Counted from the first letter of the stretch, positions 1 through 9,808 are shown. The stretch is DNA of 64,000 bases from Streptomyces sp. Mut1 (GCF_030719295.1 NZ_CP120998.1:1-64000), one strand, 5' to 3'. The notes: generated by a model from the letters alone, not told the origin. Numbers and translations are program-made.

Positions 1-2
1 CC

Positions 3-1199
3 GGCAACGTCGACATCGTCGACTTCCTGCTCGTCACCTTCCTGCGCACCAGCGAGCCCCGCGCCTACCAGTTGCTGTGGCAGCACCGAGCCGAACTCAC
101 CGGCACCAGCATGGACCTGCCCTCGCACCGCGACGAGCGGCCCGAACAGGGCATCGACCGCTGGCGCATCAGGCTGCAGAGCGCCGGCGTCGCCGAACAG
201 CACCTGGACGGCGTGATCGGCCTGATGGGCATGCTGTTCGCACCAGTCCGGCAGGCTCTCGGCCATGGCATCAACCTTCAGGCCATCGCGCTGCGGCGCG
301 GCATCGGCAGCATCGACTACTTCGACCGGTACATGGTCTTCGGCGTCCCCGACGACGACCTTCCCGAGCACACCCTCGACACCGCCCTGCAGCAACTGGC
401 CGACAACACCCCAGGCACCGAAGCGGACGAATTGCTCCTGCGCCTGCGCGACGACACCCAGCGCATCACCCGCCGCATCGGTTACAAACGCGCCGCCGGC
501 ACTCCCCTACCGGCGGCCGCGCTCCTCAAAGCCGCAGCCCCGCAATACGGCCACCTCACCGCCGCCCCGCAAGGGGCTCTCGGCCTGTTCACCGCAGACC
601 GCGCCATGGACTTCCTCGCAAAAGACCTCCTGACCGACCTTGCCGAGCCCGACCGGCCCGCGATCCTCAAGATCATGGCCGAGACCCCTGACGGAGCCGT
701 GCTGGCTGCTCGCACTCTGCAACGCGTCACCGCCCGGAACGACTCCGACAGCCCAGACCACACACAGGCAGCAGCCACCCTCGACTGGATAGATGAGGCC
801 CGCTCACTGATTAGCCACGAGATCGCACGGCACCTCGCCCCCTCCGCAAGCCGGTCCGTCGACGAACTCACCGAGCGGGAGATCACCCTCATCTGGGCAT
901 GGCGCCACACCAAACCCGAGGCCGCCCGGACCTGGATCAACCAGCGGCTCGACCAGGCATGGACCACGCTCGACCTCGTCGCCGTACTTCTCCCTCCCGA
1001 CCGGGCATTGTTCCCCGTCATCAACCACGACACCCTGCAAAGCCTCGACGCGCTCATCGGCCTCGAAGCGCTGCACAACCACCTCGGCCCACTCCTCGAC
1101 GCCCCCGCAACCAACCCCGACAACTCCCAGGACGAACACCGGACGCGCATCCTCCAGGCACTCCGCGAACACCGCGGCAACGCCCCGAGCAACGGCTGA
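3..1199 (+). CDS. KAP-family P-loop NTPase, C-terminal part (cut by window edge)
   Basis: The reading frame is open from base 3, so the gene begins upstream of the window and about 398 residues are visible. The first residues (VDIVDFLLVTFLR...) and the later block SIDYFDRYMVFGVPDDDLPEHT match how KAP NTPases run after their ATPase core: an 'FLR...P..Y' segment, then a 'YFDRYF..vPeDDis' segment. The Walker A/B motifs must lie outside the window. KAP proteins are predicted membrane-associated or soluble STAND-like ATPases, several of them linked to phage exclusion. A smaller gene follows 44 bp downstream on the same strand. Family assignment rests on the C-terminal motifs only. Confidence 0.7.
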   Translation, partial: GNVDIVDFLLVTFLRTSEPRAYQLLWQHRAELTGTSMDLPSHRDERPEQGIDRWRIRLQSAGVAEQHLDGVIGLMGMLFAPVRQALGHGINLQAIALRRGIGSIDYFDRYMVFGVPDDDLPEHTLDTALQQLADNTPGTEADELLLRLRDDTQRITRRIGYKRAAGTPLPAAALLKAAAPQYGHLTAAPQGALGLFTADRAMDFLAKDLLTDLAEPDRPAILKIMAETPDGAVLAARTLQRVTARNDSDSPDHTQAAATLDWIDEARSLISHEIARHLAPSASRSVDELTEREITLIWAWRHTKPEAARTWINQRLDQAWTTLDLVAVLLPPDRALFPVINHDTLQSLDALIGLEALHNHLGPLLDAPATNPDNSQDEHRTRILQALREHRGNAPSNG

Positions 1200-1243
1200 C
1201 CACCACCCGACCCACCTCCTGCGGCAAGACGGAGCAGCAAGCC

Positions 1244-1834
1244 GTGACAGACAGCCCTTTCGCCCCCGCGCCCGAACAATGGCAGCGCCTCTCCTCCGCC
1301 CGCCAGGCCTACACCGACGCTGTCAGTCCGTACTACGACGAGACACTGCAAGACGTGACCCACCGTGCGTGTGTCAGCGGGGACATCGGCAAAGCCGACA
1401 TCGGAGCACTGCTGATGTGGAAACGGCTCAGAGCCGATACGCCCTGGGCCGCCGAACTCATGGCGCTCGCGGACGCCGACGTACGCCGCGTAACGGCCGC
1501 AGCCACGATCGCCGCCCGGGACACCACTCTCAGCCGCAGCTCGGCAGCACAAGCCGGCAGAGCAGCCCTGGCCTCGCTACCGGGTTTCCGCACCGGCGAC
1601 GCCCTCGCCTCCGCCGTCCTCACAGCAGCCGCGCCAGACCGCATGGCCGTCTACGACCGGCGAGCCCACAGCGGGCTGCGCACCCTAGGCATCACCCTCA
1701 GCCACGCACCCGGCCGCTACAGCCGCTACATAGAAGCGATCGACCAGCTCCTGGCCTACGCTCCAGCCCCGATCCGCAACTGGACCGCACGAGACATGGA
1801 CACCGCCCTGTACTGGCTCAACACGACCACATAA
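1244..1834 (+). CDS. hypothetical protein, possible helix-hairpin-helix fold (196 aa)
   Basis: I place the start at the GTG at 1244 because GGAG at 1231 is well spaced and nothing upstream in frame looks coding. The protein is helical and alanine-rich. A central block reads LPGFRTGDALASAVLTAAAP followed by VYDRRAHSGL. The 'LPGf....ASa.L.a..P...aVyDrRa' pattern recalls the helix-hairpin-helix region of base-excision glycosylase-like proteins, but I see no convincing catalytic residues. The gene sits 44 bp behind the KAP NTPase gene and is probably cotranscribed with it. Function unknown; the fold is an inference. Confidence 0.6.
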   Translation: MTDSPFAPAPEQWQRLSSARQAYTDAVSPYYDETLQDVTHRACVSGDIGKADIGALLMWKRLRADTPWAAELMALADADVRRVTAAATIAARDTTLSRSSAAQAGRAALASLPGFRTGDALASAVLTAAAPDRMAVYDRRAHSGLRTLGITLSHAPGRYSRYIEAIDQLLAYAPAPIRNWTARDMDTALYWLNTTT

Positions 1835-2128
1835 CAACGCTCAACGAACCTGATCAACACGCAATGAGACTGACCCCACCTGACCAACAACCCCCGAACC
1901 TGACAAACCCGCAGCCCAGCTCCCGGCCCAAGGACTCCCGCTCTTCAACCCCCCTATCGTTCCACCCCGCACCACACCCCGGACCAAACTGATCAGCCCA
2001 GGCCGACCCACCACCCACTGATCAAAAAAACCGCCCCTGGACAGGGTCGCACTGAAGGAGCTGGGCATCGACTGGATCTGACGGTCGTCAACAGGGTCCG
2101 TCCCGTTTGGCAGTGATCCGGGGCTGGG

Positions 2129-2713
2129 TCAGGGGCGCGGGGTTGGGATGGTGAGGTACGGAGCGAGTTGGGCTTCGAGGTCGGCGATGCGTTTGTCCAT
2201 GAAGCGGTTGTTCTGGCGGGCGCTGGTCAGGCGCTCTTGAATCTGCTGGTTGTCCTGGGTGAGCTGTCGTACGTGCTGCTTCAGCGTGGTGTTCTCGGTG
2301 ACGATGCGCTGGAGGGAGCCCTCGGGGAGGTCGTGTTCGAGGTCGTGGATCTTGCCGAGGAGGTCTGCGATGTGGGTGCGCTGGGTGCGGATTTCGCGCT
2401 GGGCCTGAGTGAGTGCGTCTTCGGCGTTGAGTGCACGTTCCTTCCAGGCGGGCTGGGCGCGGCTGCCGCTGCCGCTGGTGGAGACTGCGGGATGGGACCT
2501 GCTTGCGCGGGTGACCTGCTCGATCAGGGCTCTGGCCTGCTGGTTTTGATAGAGGAAGGTGCGTGAGACGCGGGCGGTACGGGCGAGGGCGGCGACGGTG
2601 ACAGGCGTATGGTCGCGTGCTGCGGTGGTCAGGGCGGTCTGGAGGCGTTCGAGCATCACCTGAGTGGTTTGGCGGCGGGCTTGGACGGCTGCGTCGGTGC
2701 AGGGCGTGCTCAT
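2129..2713 (-). CDS. DUF6262 family protein of a recombinase cassette
   Basis: Product of 194 aa. The start is the ATG at 2713, which overlaps the stop of the upstream recombinase remnant (ATGA). The N-terminal half carries a helix-turn-helix-like segment (VTVAALARTARVSRTFLYQN). The C-terminal half is a long coiled coil rich in Glu, Gln and Arg. From memory, DUF6262 proteins are encoded directly after Tn554-type tyrosine recombinase genes, where they act as the third, TnpC-like accessory component. Here the partner recombinase has been reduced to its last 90 or so codons, so the gene is probably an orphan. Confidence 0.65.
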   Translation of the reverse strand: MSTPCTDAAVQARRQTTQVMLERLQTALTTAARDHTPVTVAALARTARVSRTFLYQNQQARALIEQVTRASRSHPAVSTSGSGSRAQPAWKERALNAEDALTQAQREIRTQRTHIADLLGKIHDLEHDLPEGSLQRIVTENTTLKQHVRQLTQDNQQIQERLTSARQNNRFMDKRIADLEAQLAPYLTIPTPRP

Positions 2714-2970
2714 GGCTGTCCTGTGGCGTCGTCGGGGGCTTGAAGTGCTGCGAGGTCTCGGGCGCGGAAGGCGGTGCTCCAGGTGCGGTGGAAGTAGTCC
2801 TGGGGGCGCCGAAGGTCCAGGGTGAGGGCTTCGTCGAGGATGCCGAGGGCGGCCAGGGCCTGCTCGAGTCCTTTGATGGCCTTGGCGGTGGGTTCGAAGA
2901 CGGTGTGGAGGTAGTCGGCGGTGGCGTCGTCGGGGGCGTTCTCGGCGATGGAGCGCCATTCTCCGAACTA
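2710..2970 (-). pseudogene. C-terminal fragment of a recombinase-like gene
   Basis: The minus-strand frame ending in the TGA at 2710-2712 is open for about 87 codons and reads FGEWRSIAENAPDDATADYL, then a charged helical tail, ending DDATGQP. An in-frame TAG precedes it near 2970. Its position directly before a DUF6262 gene, with ATGA overlap, is where the last recombinase of Tn554-like or recombinase-trio cassettes lies. I therefore call it the tail of such a recombinase. I cannot see catalytic residues, so the identity is inferred from context. Confidence 0.45.
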
Positions 2971-3024
2971 CGCGTGGTGCTTCATGACATTGGCGCCGTG
3001 ACACGGGCACCCGTTCGGACACGT

Positions 3025-5451
3025 TCAGGGTGCATCAGGTGACCCACCGGACGGTGGAGGCTGGCTAGGGTCCGGTTCGGCAGGTGGCGTGAGTGCTGGC
3101 GGATCGCCGTTGGCGGAGGGGGCGTGCGGCGGGAGCCCTGCGCGGGCTCTGGTGACATCGGCTTCCGCGCGCATCATCTCGGCCCTTGCGCGGATGAGAT
3201 CCGCTTCGGCTTGACCCCGGGCCTGCACGTATTTGGCGTAGGCAGTCAGAATGACACCGATCAGAGTGCCGGTGGCAGTGGCCAGGGCGACGATCGCCGT
3301 CACCACTGCGGGCGTATCGGAGGGCCCCAACCCTGCGTGCAGCCGAAAGCTTTCGAGCACCTCACGCACACTGATCGACGCGGCAGCCAGCAAGAAGGCG
3401 ATCCACAGACCGACAACTGCCAGAACCTGCCAGTGCCGCCAGCCTTCCAAATCCCTGACCTGCCTCATCGGCATCGCCACCCTTTCCATCGCTGCGGATA
3501 CCGCCTGCACTGCCCTGTCGGCGCGCCAGCGGGAGTGGCGGCGGCTGAGCAGAATGTAGTTGCGCTCGTCGGCTGAAATGCCCTCGGGACGCTCGGCAAG
3601 CCAGTGCAGGGCCTGTGCCAGGTTGGATCCGCTCAGTAAATAGACGGATTGCCGGTGTGTGTTCCAGCGGGACAGGTCCTCCAGCAGCTGATGCTGCCAG
3701 ACGTGGAAGTCCTGGTCCTCGACGAGCCATTGCCTCAGGCGCGGCCACAGCTGGATAAGCGCCTCGTGCGCCAGTTCGACGACATTCTCGCCGATGGCAC
3801 CCCCCGGAACGTGGGAGAAAACGATGAGCCCGCTAATGGCCAGCTGCTGTGCCAGGTTGAAGAGTGCGGGGGCGAGGTCGGTGGTGCGGATGGGCCTTTG
3901 GCCAAAGGTGTCACCTTCGCCGATCCAGGACAGCTGCCTGAAAAGCGCTGGTGCACATTCCCGTTGGGCCTGCGTAAGCTCGGCCAGGGTGATCTCCGCG
4001 TGCACGACGAGCGCGCCGACGACACCGCCCATGTCGGCGTAGGCGGCGCTGGTGAGCGTCGAGCGGGTGCGGCACTTCCACAGCTGGGTCAGGGCGAACT
4101 GAACCAACGGCATCCGCCAGGGGTCGTCGCCCGCATCCGCGATGATCCGATCCGGCAGCCCCGGCTCGAAGTGCAGTCCCAGCACTGCGGCGACGGGTGC
4201 GGTCACCGCCAGCTGCAGATCATCGCCGCCCAGCGGCGCGAGGTACTCCACGGCCTCGGCCGCAAGATGGGACGTGTTGGCTGCGACCAGCGAATCGAGG
4301 AAGAAACCGGGCCGCGCGGTGGCGACAACGCGAAGAGTGGCATTGCTGTCATGGCCCACCAGAGCAGCAAGCATCCTGATGAGGTCAAGCGCGGCCCGGG
4401 GTTCGTACTCCTCCAGCTGGTCGATGAAGATGACATGTCCGGTGCTCCCTTTGCAGGCAAAGATCTCCTCCCGCAGGTCGGATGTCAGGATGTGAGCGAC
4501 CGAAAAGGGGAGCCCTGCCAGCCTTTCGAGTACGGCAAGACCCTCGATCTCGCCGGGCCCCGGTTTCAGGATCTCCGTCAGCGCGTGGGCGAGGACGGCA
4601 GCCGCCGGTACCCCGGGCAGAGGCCGCAGTTCGGACACGCTCATGCCTTCGGCCCGCAGGCGGGGCAACACCCCAGCCCGTACGAGGGAAGACTTTCCAC
4701 ACCCCGAGGATCCCGCCACCACGGTCACCGGTCTCCTGCGCACGCCGGCATGCACGCGCGCGGTGTCACTGTCGCGGCCATGGAAGAACTCCGCGTCTTC
4801 CTCTCTGAACGCCGAGAGCCCGTTGAACGGGCAGCGCGGCTTCAGGATCACTTCATCGGCCACCAGCACGTCTGACGGCAAAAGATGCGCGGGACTCTCA
4901 CTCAGGTTCGCGGCCACCATCATCCCGACGACACCGTCCTGCGCGCTGTTCCAGACCGGCGCCCCGCTGAACCCCGCCAGATTGTGCGGCCCCGGCTCCT
5001 GTGTCTTTATCGGTGCCCAGTCCAAGCCCTGCCCGGGCAGTGTGCCCCAGGCCCAGACGCCATGGTCGGCCCCGGCCGGGTAGCCGAGCACCTTGAACGC
5101 GTTCCCCCGCAGGGCGGTCCTGTTGACGAGCGGCACTGGCCGCGTTCCCCCGACGTACCTGTCCAGCCGCAGCAGCGCCACATCCGTTCCGCCGAACCGC
5201 CAGGACGCCACGATCGTCCGCACCCGAGGGCTGCCATCCAGTAGCGGAAAGTCGAGGTCCACCGGCTGGCCCAGCGCACCCAGCGGCTGGTCCGCGATAT
5301 CCGGCACCCCGAGTGCCCGGATGACGACATCGGCGCAGGTGCACACCACATTGCCGGCGACGAGAAACCCGGTGCCCACCACCTCTCCGGCGGCCGAGTA
5401 GACCCGGACCTGCGACGCCTCCAGGATGTCGCTCACCCGTCCCGAGGCCAT
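3025..5451 (-). CDS. trypsin-like domain / STAND NTPase fusion membrane protein
   Basis: Product of 808 aa, started at the ATG at 5451 behind a strong AGGAGGGG. Residues 10-200 form a trypsin-2 type domain with the Asp (GGTDVALLRLD, D90) and nucleophile (GFSGAPVW, S162). The catalytic His position reads CTCADVV, so it is Asp41 (codon 5329-5331). Residues 207-254 give the nSTAND1 signature CPFNGLSAFREEDAEFFHGR and Walker A (AGSSGCGKSSL). Walker B follows as HVIFIDQLEEYE. The C-terminus has two likely membrane helices (VLAVVGLWIAFLLAAA and AVVTAIVALATATGTLIGVIL), then an Ala/Arg/Glu coiled coil and a Pro-rich tail, in place of the WD40 repeats common in this class. Probably an NLR-like sensor; see findings. 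Confidence 0.8.
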   Translation of the reverse strand: MASGRVSDILEASQVRVYSAAGEVVGTGFLVAGNVVCTCADVVIRALGVPDIADQPLGALGQPVDLDFPLLDGSPRVRTIVASWRFGGTDVALLRLDRYVGGTRPVPLVNRTALRGNAFKVLGYPAGADHGVWAWGTLPGQGLDWAPIKTQEPGPHNLAGFSGAPVWNSAQDGVVGMMVAANLSESPAHLLPSDVLVADEVILKPRCPFNGLSAFREEDAEFFHGRDSDTARVHAGVRRRPVTVVAGSSGCGKSSLVRAGVLPRLRAEGMSVSELRPLPGVPAAAVLAHALTEILKPGPGEIEGLAVLERLAGLPFSVAHILTSDLREEIFACKGSTGHVIFIDQLEEYEPRAALDLIRMLAALVGHDSNATLRVVATARPGFFLDSLVAANTSHLAAEAVEYLAPLGGDDLQLAVTAPVAAVLGLHFEPGLPDRIIADAGDDPWRMPLVQFALTQLWKCRTRSTLTSAAYADMGGVVGALVVHAEITLAELTQAQRECAPALFRQLSWIGEGDTFGQRPIRTTDLAPALFNLAQQLAISGLIVFSHVPGGAIGENVVELAHEALIQLWPRLRQWLVEDQDFHVWQHQLLEDLSRWNTHRQSVYLLSGSNLAQALHWLAERPEGISADERNYILLSRRHSRWRADRAVQAVSAAMERVAMPMRQVRDLEGWRHWQVLAVVGLWIAFLLAAASISVREVLESFRLHAGLGPSDTPAVVTAIVALATATGTLIGVILTAYAKYVQARGQAEADLIRARAEMMRAEADVTRARAGLPPHAPSANGDPPALTPPAEPDPSQPPPSGGSPDAP

Positions 5452-5667
5452 GCCCCTCCTGAAATCACGTTGATCAGCACACGACACGTCAGCATCCCCT
5501 TGCGTAGCGGCATCGCACAACTAATAACCCAGTTAAGGCTGCGAACCGCCCGCCTTCATGGCCATGGGCCCCAGCTCATAGCACGAGCCGCAAGGCAGTG
5601 GTCAGGGCTTCGAGGCCGTGACTGTTTGATCATGCTCCGGAATCATTCGACACCGTCCCAAAACTGC

Positions 5668-5930
5668 TCAACTGGTTCGGCCTACGACCTGATCAATTGC
5701 GGGGATACCCAGGAATACGGGCGATTCTTTGCGTCGCTGTTGCGCCTCGATTTGCGTAATCTTTTCTTCTGTGGCAGCGACGCTGACGCCGAGTTGCTCG
5801 ATATCGCCGAGCCATCCCTCGCGTTCGGCTTCCGCGATCCGATCGTTGAGGTTGTTTCTGATTTGTTCAAGTCGGGGCTTTTCAGTGGGGCCGACGATGA
5901 GGACGGGGCAGCGAACGTCCCGTTGACCGA
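5668..5930 (-). pseudogene. remnant of a TnpB-like tyrosine recombinase (C-terminal tail)
   Basis: On the minus strand the sequence reads VRCPVLIVGPTEKPRLEQIRN, then a tail with GWLGDIEQLGVSVAATEEK and FLGIPAIDQ, and stops at TGA 5668-5670. This is clearly homologous to the last 80 residues of the intact large recombinase encoded at 7328-9733 (CVRCPLLLVDPTQMPRLQEI, GWLGEVAAIETTMAAAAQK). Everything upstream of the tail is missing. It is a decayed copy from an earlier element, in opposite orientation to the intact pair. Confidence 0.75.
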
Positions 5931-6074
5931 ACTAGATTTGGCTCCCTTCGAGGTCAACTCACAGTGACAATAAGGGGGTTGTGGCTCTCAACGGCGGGTC
6001 GTGGTGACTGCGCGTGTGGTGGTGGATCTGGTTTCATCGCGTGTCGTCAAGTAGGTCGGCCCGTGGAGGAATGG

Positions 6075-7331
6075 ATGCCAGAGCACAGCACGACGGTCCG
6101 GGATGTGGCGACGCTGAAGGTGGCGAGGGTCGGCCGCGTCGAGAAGAGCGATGACCCGCTGCGGCCGTTCCGGCTCGTAGACGCCGATGGCACCGAGGTG
6201 GCGGCGGTCAGTGAGTTCCTGCACCACATGCTCGCCGACGACGCGAGTCCGACGTCGCTGCGGTCCTACGCCTATGAGCTGTTGGCGTGGGTCCGGTTCT
6301 TACGCGCCGTGGACGTTCCCTGGCAACTGGCGAGCCGCGTCGAGGCCCGTGACTTCGCACTGTGGCTGAAGACCACGAAGAAGCCGCCCCGGCAGCGCCG
6401 TCCCGACGCACCCGCCCCGGGCTCGGTGAACCCAGTCACGGGGAAGGCCGCGCCGGGCGAGAACTATGCCGCTCGGACCAGGCGGCACGCTCGCGCGGTG
6501 ATCCGCTCGTTCTACGAGTACCACCGAGAGACCCACGGCCGACCGCTGATCAACCCGTTCCCGCAGGGAGGGGCTGCCGAGGAGGGGAGTCCGAATGCGC
6601 ATCACAACCCGATGCAGCCGTTCCGGCAGCCCTCGCGCCGGGGTACCTATCAGCCCAAGGAGCCCAAGCCGACCGCGAGGATCATTCCTGACCAGGCAAT
6701 CAACGACCTGTTCGCCGGGTTGAAGTACAACCGGGACAGGGCTCTGATCGCCTTCTACATCTCCACCGGCGCCCGCGCCTCCGAGCTGCTGGGTGTCCCG
6801 CAGGGCCTGGTCGCGCCCGGGGACCAGACGATCGGCGTGGTCCGCAAGGGCAGCCAGGTCCTGCAGCACCTTCCCGCCTCCGCCGACGCGTTCGTTTGGC
6901 TGCGGCTCTACCAGCAGGAACTGCGCGGCATGGTCCCCAAGCACCCGTCGGAGCCGCTGTGGTGGACGCTGCGGCGGCCCTTCCGCCCGCTGGAGTACGA
7001 CGCGGCCCGGATGGTCTTCACCCGTGCCAACCAGCTGCTCGGCGCGAACTGGACCCTGCACGACCTGAGGCACAGCGCGGCCAAGAGGATGGTCCGCGAT
7101 CCGAACCTGACCCTCGCCGACGTGCAGTGGGTCATGGGACATGCCCACATCACCACCACGGAAATTTACATCGCTCCCACGCCCGACGAGGTCGTCGCCC
7201 ACGTTCTGGCCCACCATGAACGGCAGCGCGCCGAGCAGGCCAAGCCGCCAGCCCCGCCGGCACCGGGTTACCGCCCCGAGGTGCTGGCAGCACTGCTCGG
7301 CACCTCGACCGCGGGCGGCGAAAGCCGGTGA
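6075..7331 (+). CDS. tyrosine recombinase, TnpA-type (first of an overlapping pair)
   Basis: Product of 418 aa; the ATG at 6075 follows GGAGG by five bases. Upstream in-frame codons look non-coding. The N-terminal SAM-like DNA-binding domain spans roughly residues 60-150. The catalytic residues are visible: TGARASELLG (Arg), LHDLRHSAAKRM (HxxR) and WVMGHAHITTTEIYI (GH and the Tyr nucleophile). The stop overlaps the next recombinase start (GTGA at 7328). This is the layout of Tn554-like elements, where TnpA and TnpB integrases act together to integrate and excise the element. It looks intact and functional. Confidence 0.85.
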   Translation: MPEHSTTVRDVATLKVARVGRVEKSDDPLRPFRLVDADGTEVAAVSEFLHHMLADDASPTSLRSYAYELLAWVRFLRAVDVPWQLASRVEARDFALWLKTTKKPPRQRRPDAPAPGSVNPVTGKAAPGENYAARTRRHARAVIRSFYEYHRETHGRPLINPFPQGGAAEEGSPNAHHNPMQPFRQPSRRGTYQPKEPKPTARIIPDQAINDLFAGLKYNRDRALIAFYISTGARASELLGVPQGLVAPGDQTIGVVRKGSQVLQHLPASADAFVWLRLYQQELRGMVPKHPSEPLWWTLRRPFRPLEYDAARMVFTRANQLLGANWTLHDLRHSAAKRMVRDPNLTLADVQWVMGHAHITTTEIYIAPTPDEVVAHVLAHHERQRAEQAKPPAPPAPGYRPEVLAALLGTSTAGGESR

Positions 7332-9733
7332 ACCCGACCGCGAACGTCGACGTCCCCAGGGCCGTCGAGCCACATGAGGTGGGGAACCCACTGGAGTGGA
7401 AACCGCGAGTCGGCGAAGCGAGCTGGTGGCAGACGCGTCAGAGCCGGGAGAGCCTGGTCGAGCGGCTGCTTGGACTGTTCACCGACCCCGGTGCGGGCCT
7501 GACCCGCGACAAGACTCGGCGGCGGGGCCTGGGCAAGCTGCTGGACTGGCTCGAAGGCCAGCCCGGAGAGACCTGGCAGGATCGCTGGATGGCCAGCGGG
7601 GCGGACGACGCCGGCTTCGAGTGGACCGATCTGCCTCTGCAGGGACGCGGCACACCCAAGAGCCACTGGCGCGATGAACTGGCCACGGGACTGGTGCTCC
7701 TGGTCGCCGGGCAGGCGATCCGCCCCAGCTACCCGTGGCTGCTGCGGCAGCGCGTGACGGTGATGCTCACCGAGTCCCGGGCCGCCAGTGACCCCGCTGC
7801 CTTCCAGCGGCTCGAACAACTGGCCCAGCATGCGACCCCGACAGCGAGGTCCGACGCCCTGAACAAGCTCACCTGGATCGTGATCCGCAAGGGTGGCCTG
7901 GTCAGCGACATCACCGTCGGCGACTGCATCGAGCTGACCACCGCACTGGAGGAACACCACTTCCGGGGCAGCGCCGGCCGGCCGCTGTTCTATGCCCTGC
8001 TCAAGGAGACCGGCGTGCTCCCGGCCAGCGCACCGGTGCGGCTGCGGGCGCTTCGCATCGAAGGCCGCCGCAGCGTCGAGCAGATCGTCGACGCGTACGC
8101 CATCGAGTGCCGGGCCGTCCGTGACCTGCTGGTCGAGTACTTCACCGAGCGGGCTCCCGAGCTCGACCACGTCTCGCTGCGTTCGATCGCCCGCAACCTG
8201 TGCCGGTTGTTCTGGCGCGACCTGGAGATCCACCATCCCGGCATCGACTCGCTGCGACTGACGCCCGAGGTCGCGCAGGCGTGGAAGGAACGCCTGGCCT
8301 ACATCCGTGACGCCCAGGGCCACCCGGTGCGGCCGCGGGTGAACTTCCGCAGCGAGCTGGTGTTCGTCCGGGCGTTCTACCAGGACATCGCCCGCTGGGC
8401 CGCCGACGATCCGGCGCGATGGGCGCCCTGGGTGGCGCCGTGTCCGATCAAGGCCAACGAGTGCGCGACGAAGAAGTCCAGGTCCGGGGTGAAGTCCCGG
8501 ATGGACCAGCGGACCCGGACCCAGCTGCCGCTGCTGCCCGCGCTGCTTCGCGCCGTCGACCGGCAGCGCAAGGACGCCGAGGCCCGCATCACCGCGGCTC
8601 GGGCGATGCCGGCCGGTGGACGGTTCCTCGTCGCCGGGGAGGAGTTCGAGCGCTGCGGGTCCGGGCAGGCCGGCCGCGTCTATGCCACCGCGGTGGCCAC
8701 CGACAGGCGGCGGAACCTGACCCACGAGGAGGAGGCGGCGTTCTGGTCCTGGGCGACGGTGGAGGTGCTGCGGCACACCGGCATCCGGATCGAGGAGATG
8801 CTGGAGCTCACCCACCACAGCTTCATCGCCTACACCCTGCCCACCACCGGCGAGGTGGTGCCGATGCTGCAGGTCGCCCCGTCCAAGACCGATTCGGAGC
8901 GCCTGCTACTGGTCTCCCCGGAGCTGGCGGAGGTACTGACCGCGGTGATCTTCCGGGTCCGGGCCGGGAACGCCGCCCTGCCGCTGGTGTCGGCCTACGA
9001 CGTGTTCGAGCAGACCTGGAGCCCGCCCATGCCGTTCCTGTTCCAACGCCGGTACGGCACCGAGGACCGACCGCTGACCCGCAGCTACATCCGCGAGTGC
9101 CTGGTCGCGACCTCGCAGTCCGCCCAGATCACCATGGCCGGCGACCCGCTCGAATGGCGCCCCCACGACTTCAGAAGGATCTTCGTGACCGACGCCATCC
9201 GCTCCGGACTGCCCCCGCACATCGCCGCGAAGATCTGCGGCCACGCCGCTCTGGACACCACCATGGGCTATGCCGCGATCTACCCGGAAGATGTGATCTC
9301 CCATCACCGGGCCTTCATCGCCCGCCGCAGAACCGAGCGACCCAGCGAGGAGTACCGCGAACTCACCGCCACCGAGTGGGACGAGTTCCTGGCCCACTTC
9401 GAACTCCGCAAGGTCGCCCTGGGAACCTGCGGCCGCGACTACGCGACCCCCTGCCAGCATGAAAACGCCTGCGTCAGGTGTCCCCTACTTCTCGTGGACC
9501 CGACCCAGATGCCGCGCCTCCAGGAGATCCACGGCAACCTCATCGACCGGCTCCAAGAGGCCAAAGACCAGGGCTGGCTCGGCGAGGTCGCCGCCATCGA
9601 GACCACCATGGCCGCTGCCGCGCAGAAACTGGAGGCCATGCGCGACCGTGCAGCACAACCGTCCACCGTCCATCTCGGCATGCCCGACATCCGCCGCGAT
9701 GCCGGACGAAGCAGCACCAACTCCGAGCACTGA
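7328..9733 (+). CDS. large tyrosine recombinase, TnpB-type (second of the pair)
   Basis: Product of 801 aa with a GTG start overlapping the previous stop. The C-terminal catalytic domain shows TGIRIEEML (Arg), HDFRRIFVTDAIR (HxxR) and KICGHAALDTTMGYAAIYPED (GH, Tyr). It ends in a Cys-rich tail (CGRDYATPCQHENACVRCP) followed by a helical segment that recurs in the two remnants at 5668-5930 and 11635-11967. The long N-terminal half is the usual TnpB extension. Together with the upstream gene it forms a complete two-recombinase module. No DUF6262 partner follows it here; the only one in the window is at 2129-2713. Confidence 0.85.
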   Translation: MNPTANVDVPRAVEPHEVGNPLEWKPRVGEASWWQTRQSRESLVERLLGLFTDPGAGLTRDKTRRRGLGKLLDWLEGQPGETWQDRWMASGADDAGFEWTDLPLQGRGTPKSHWRDELATGLVLLVAGQAIRPSYPWLLRQRVTVMLTESRAASDPAAFQRLEQLAQHATPTARSDALNKLTWIVIRKGGLVSDITVGDCIELTTALEEHHFRGSAGRPLFYALLKETGVLPASAPVRLRALRIEGRRSVEQIVDAYAIECRAVRDLLVEYFTERAPELDHVSLRSIARNLCRLFWRDLEIHHPGIDSLRLTPEVAQAWKERLAYIRDAQGHPVRPRVNFRSELVFVRAFYQDIARWAADDPARWAPWVAPCPIKANECATKKSRSGVKSRMDQRTRTQLPLLPALLRAVDRQRKDAEARITAARAMPAGGRFLVAGEEFERCGSGQAGRVYATAVATDRRRNLTHEEEAAFWSWATVEVLRHTGIRIEEMLELTHHSFIAYTLPTTGEVVPMLQVAPSKTDSERLLLVSPELAEVLTAVIFRVRAGNAALPLVSAYDVFEQTWSPPMPFLFQRRYGTEDRPLTRSYIRECLVATSQSAQITMAGDPLEWRPHDFRRIFVTDAIRSGLPPHIAAKICGHAALDTTMGYAAIYPEDVISHHRAFIARRRTERPSEEYRELTATEWDEFLAHFELRKVALGTCGRDYATPCQHENACVRCPLLLVDPTQMPRLQEIHGNLIDRLQEAKDQGWLGEVAAIETTMAAAAQKLEAMRDRAAQPSTVHLGMPDIRRDAGRSSTNSEH

Positions 9734-9808
9734 GCGCCGACGCGCTCTCGATCGTCAGCCAGCGAAATGTCAGTCCCCTCATGGAGTGGGGCCTGGCAGG
9801 ATGCCCGG

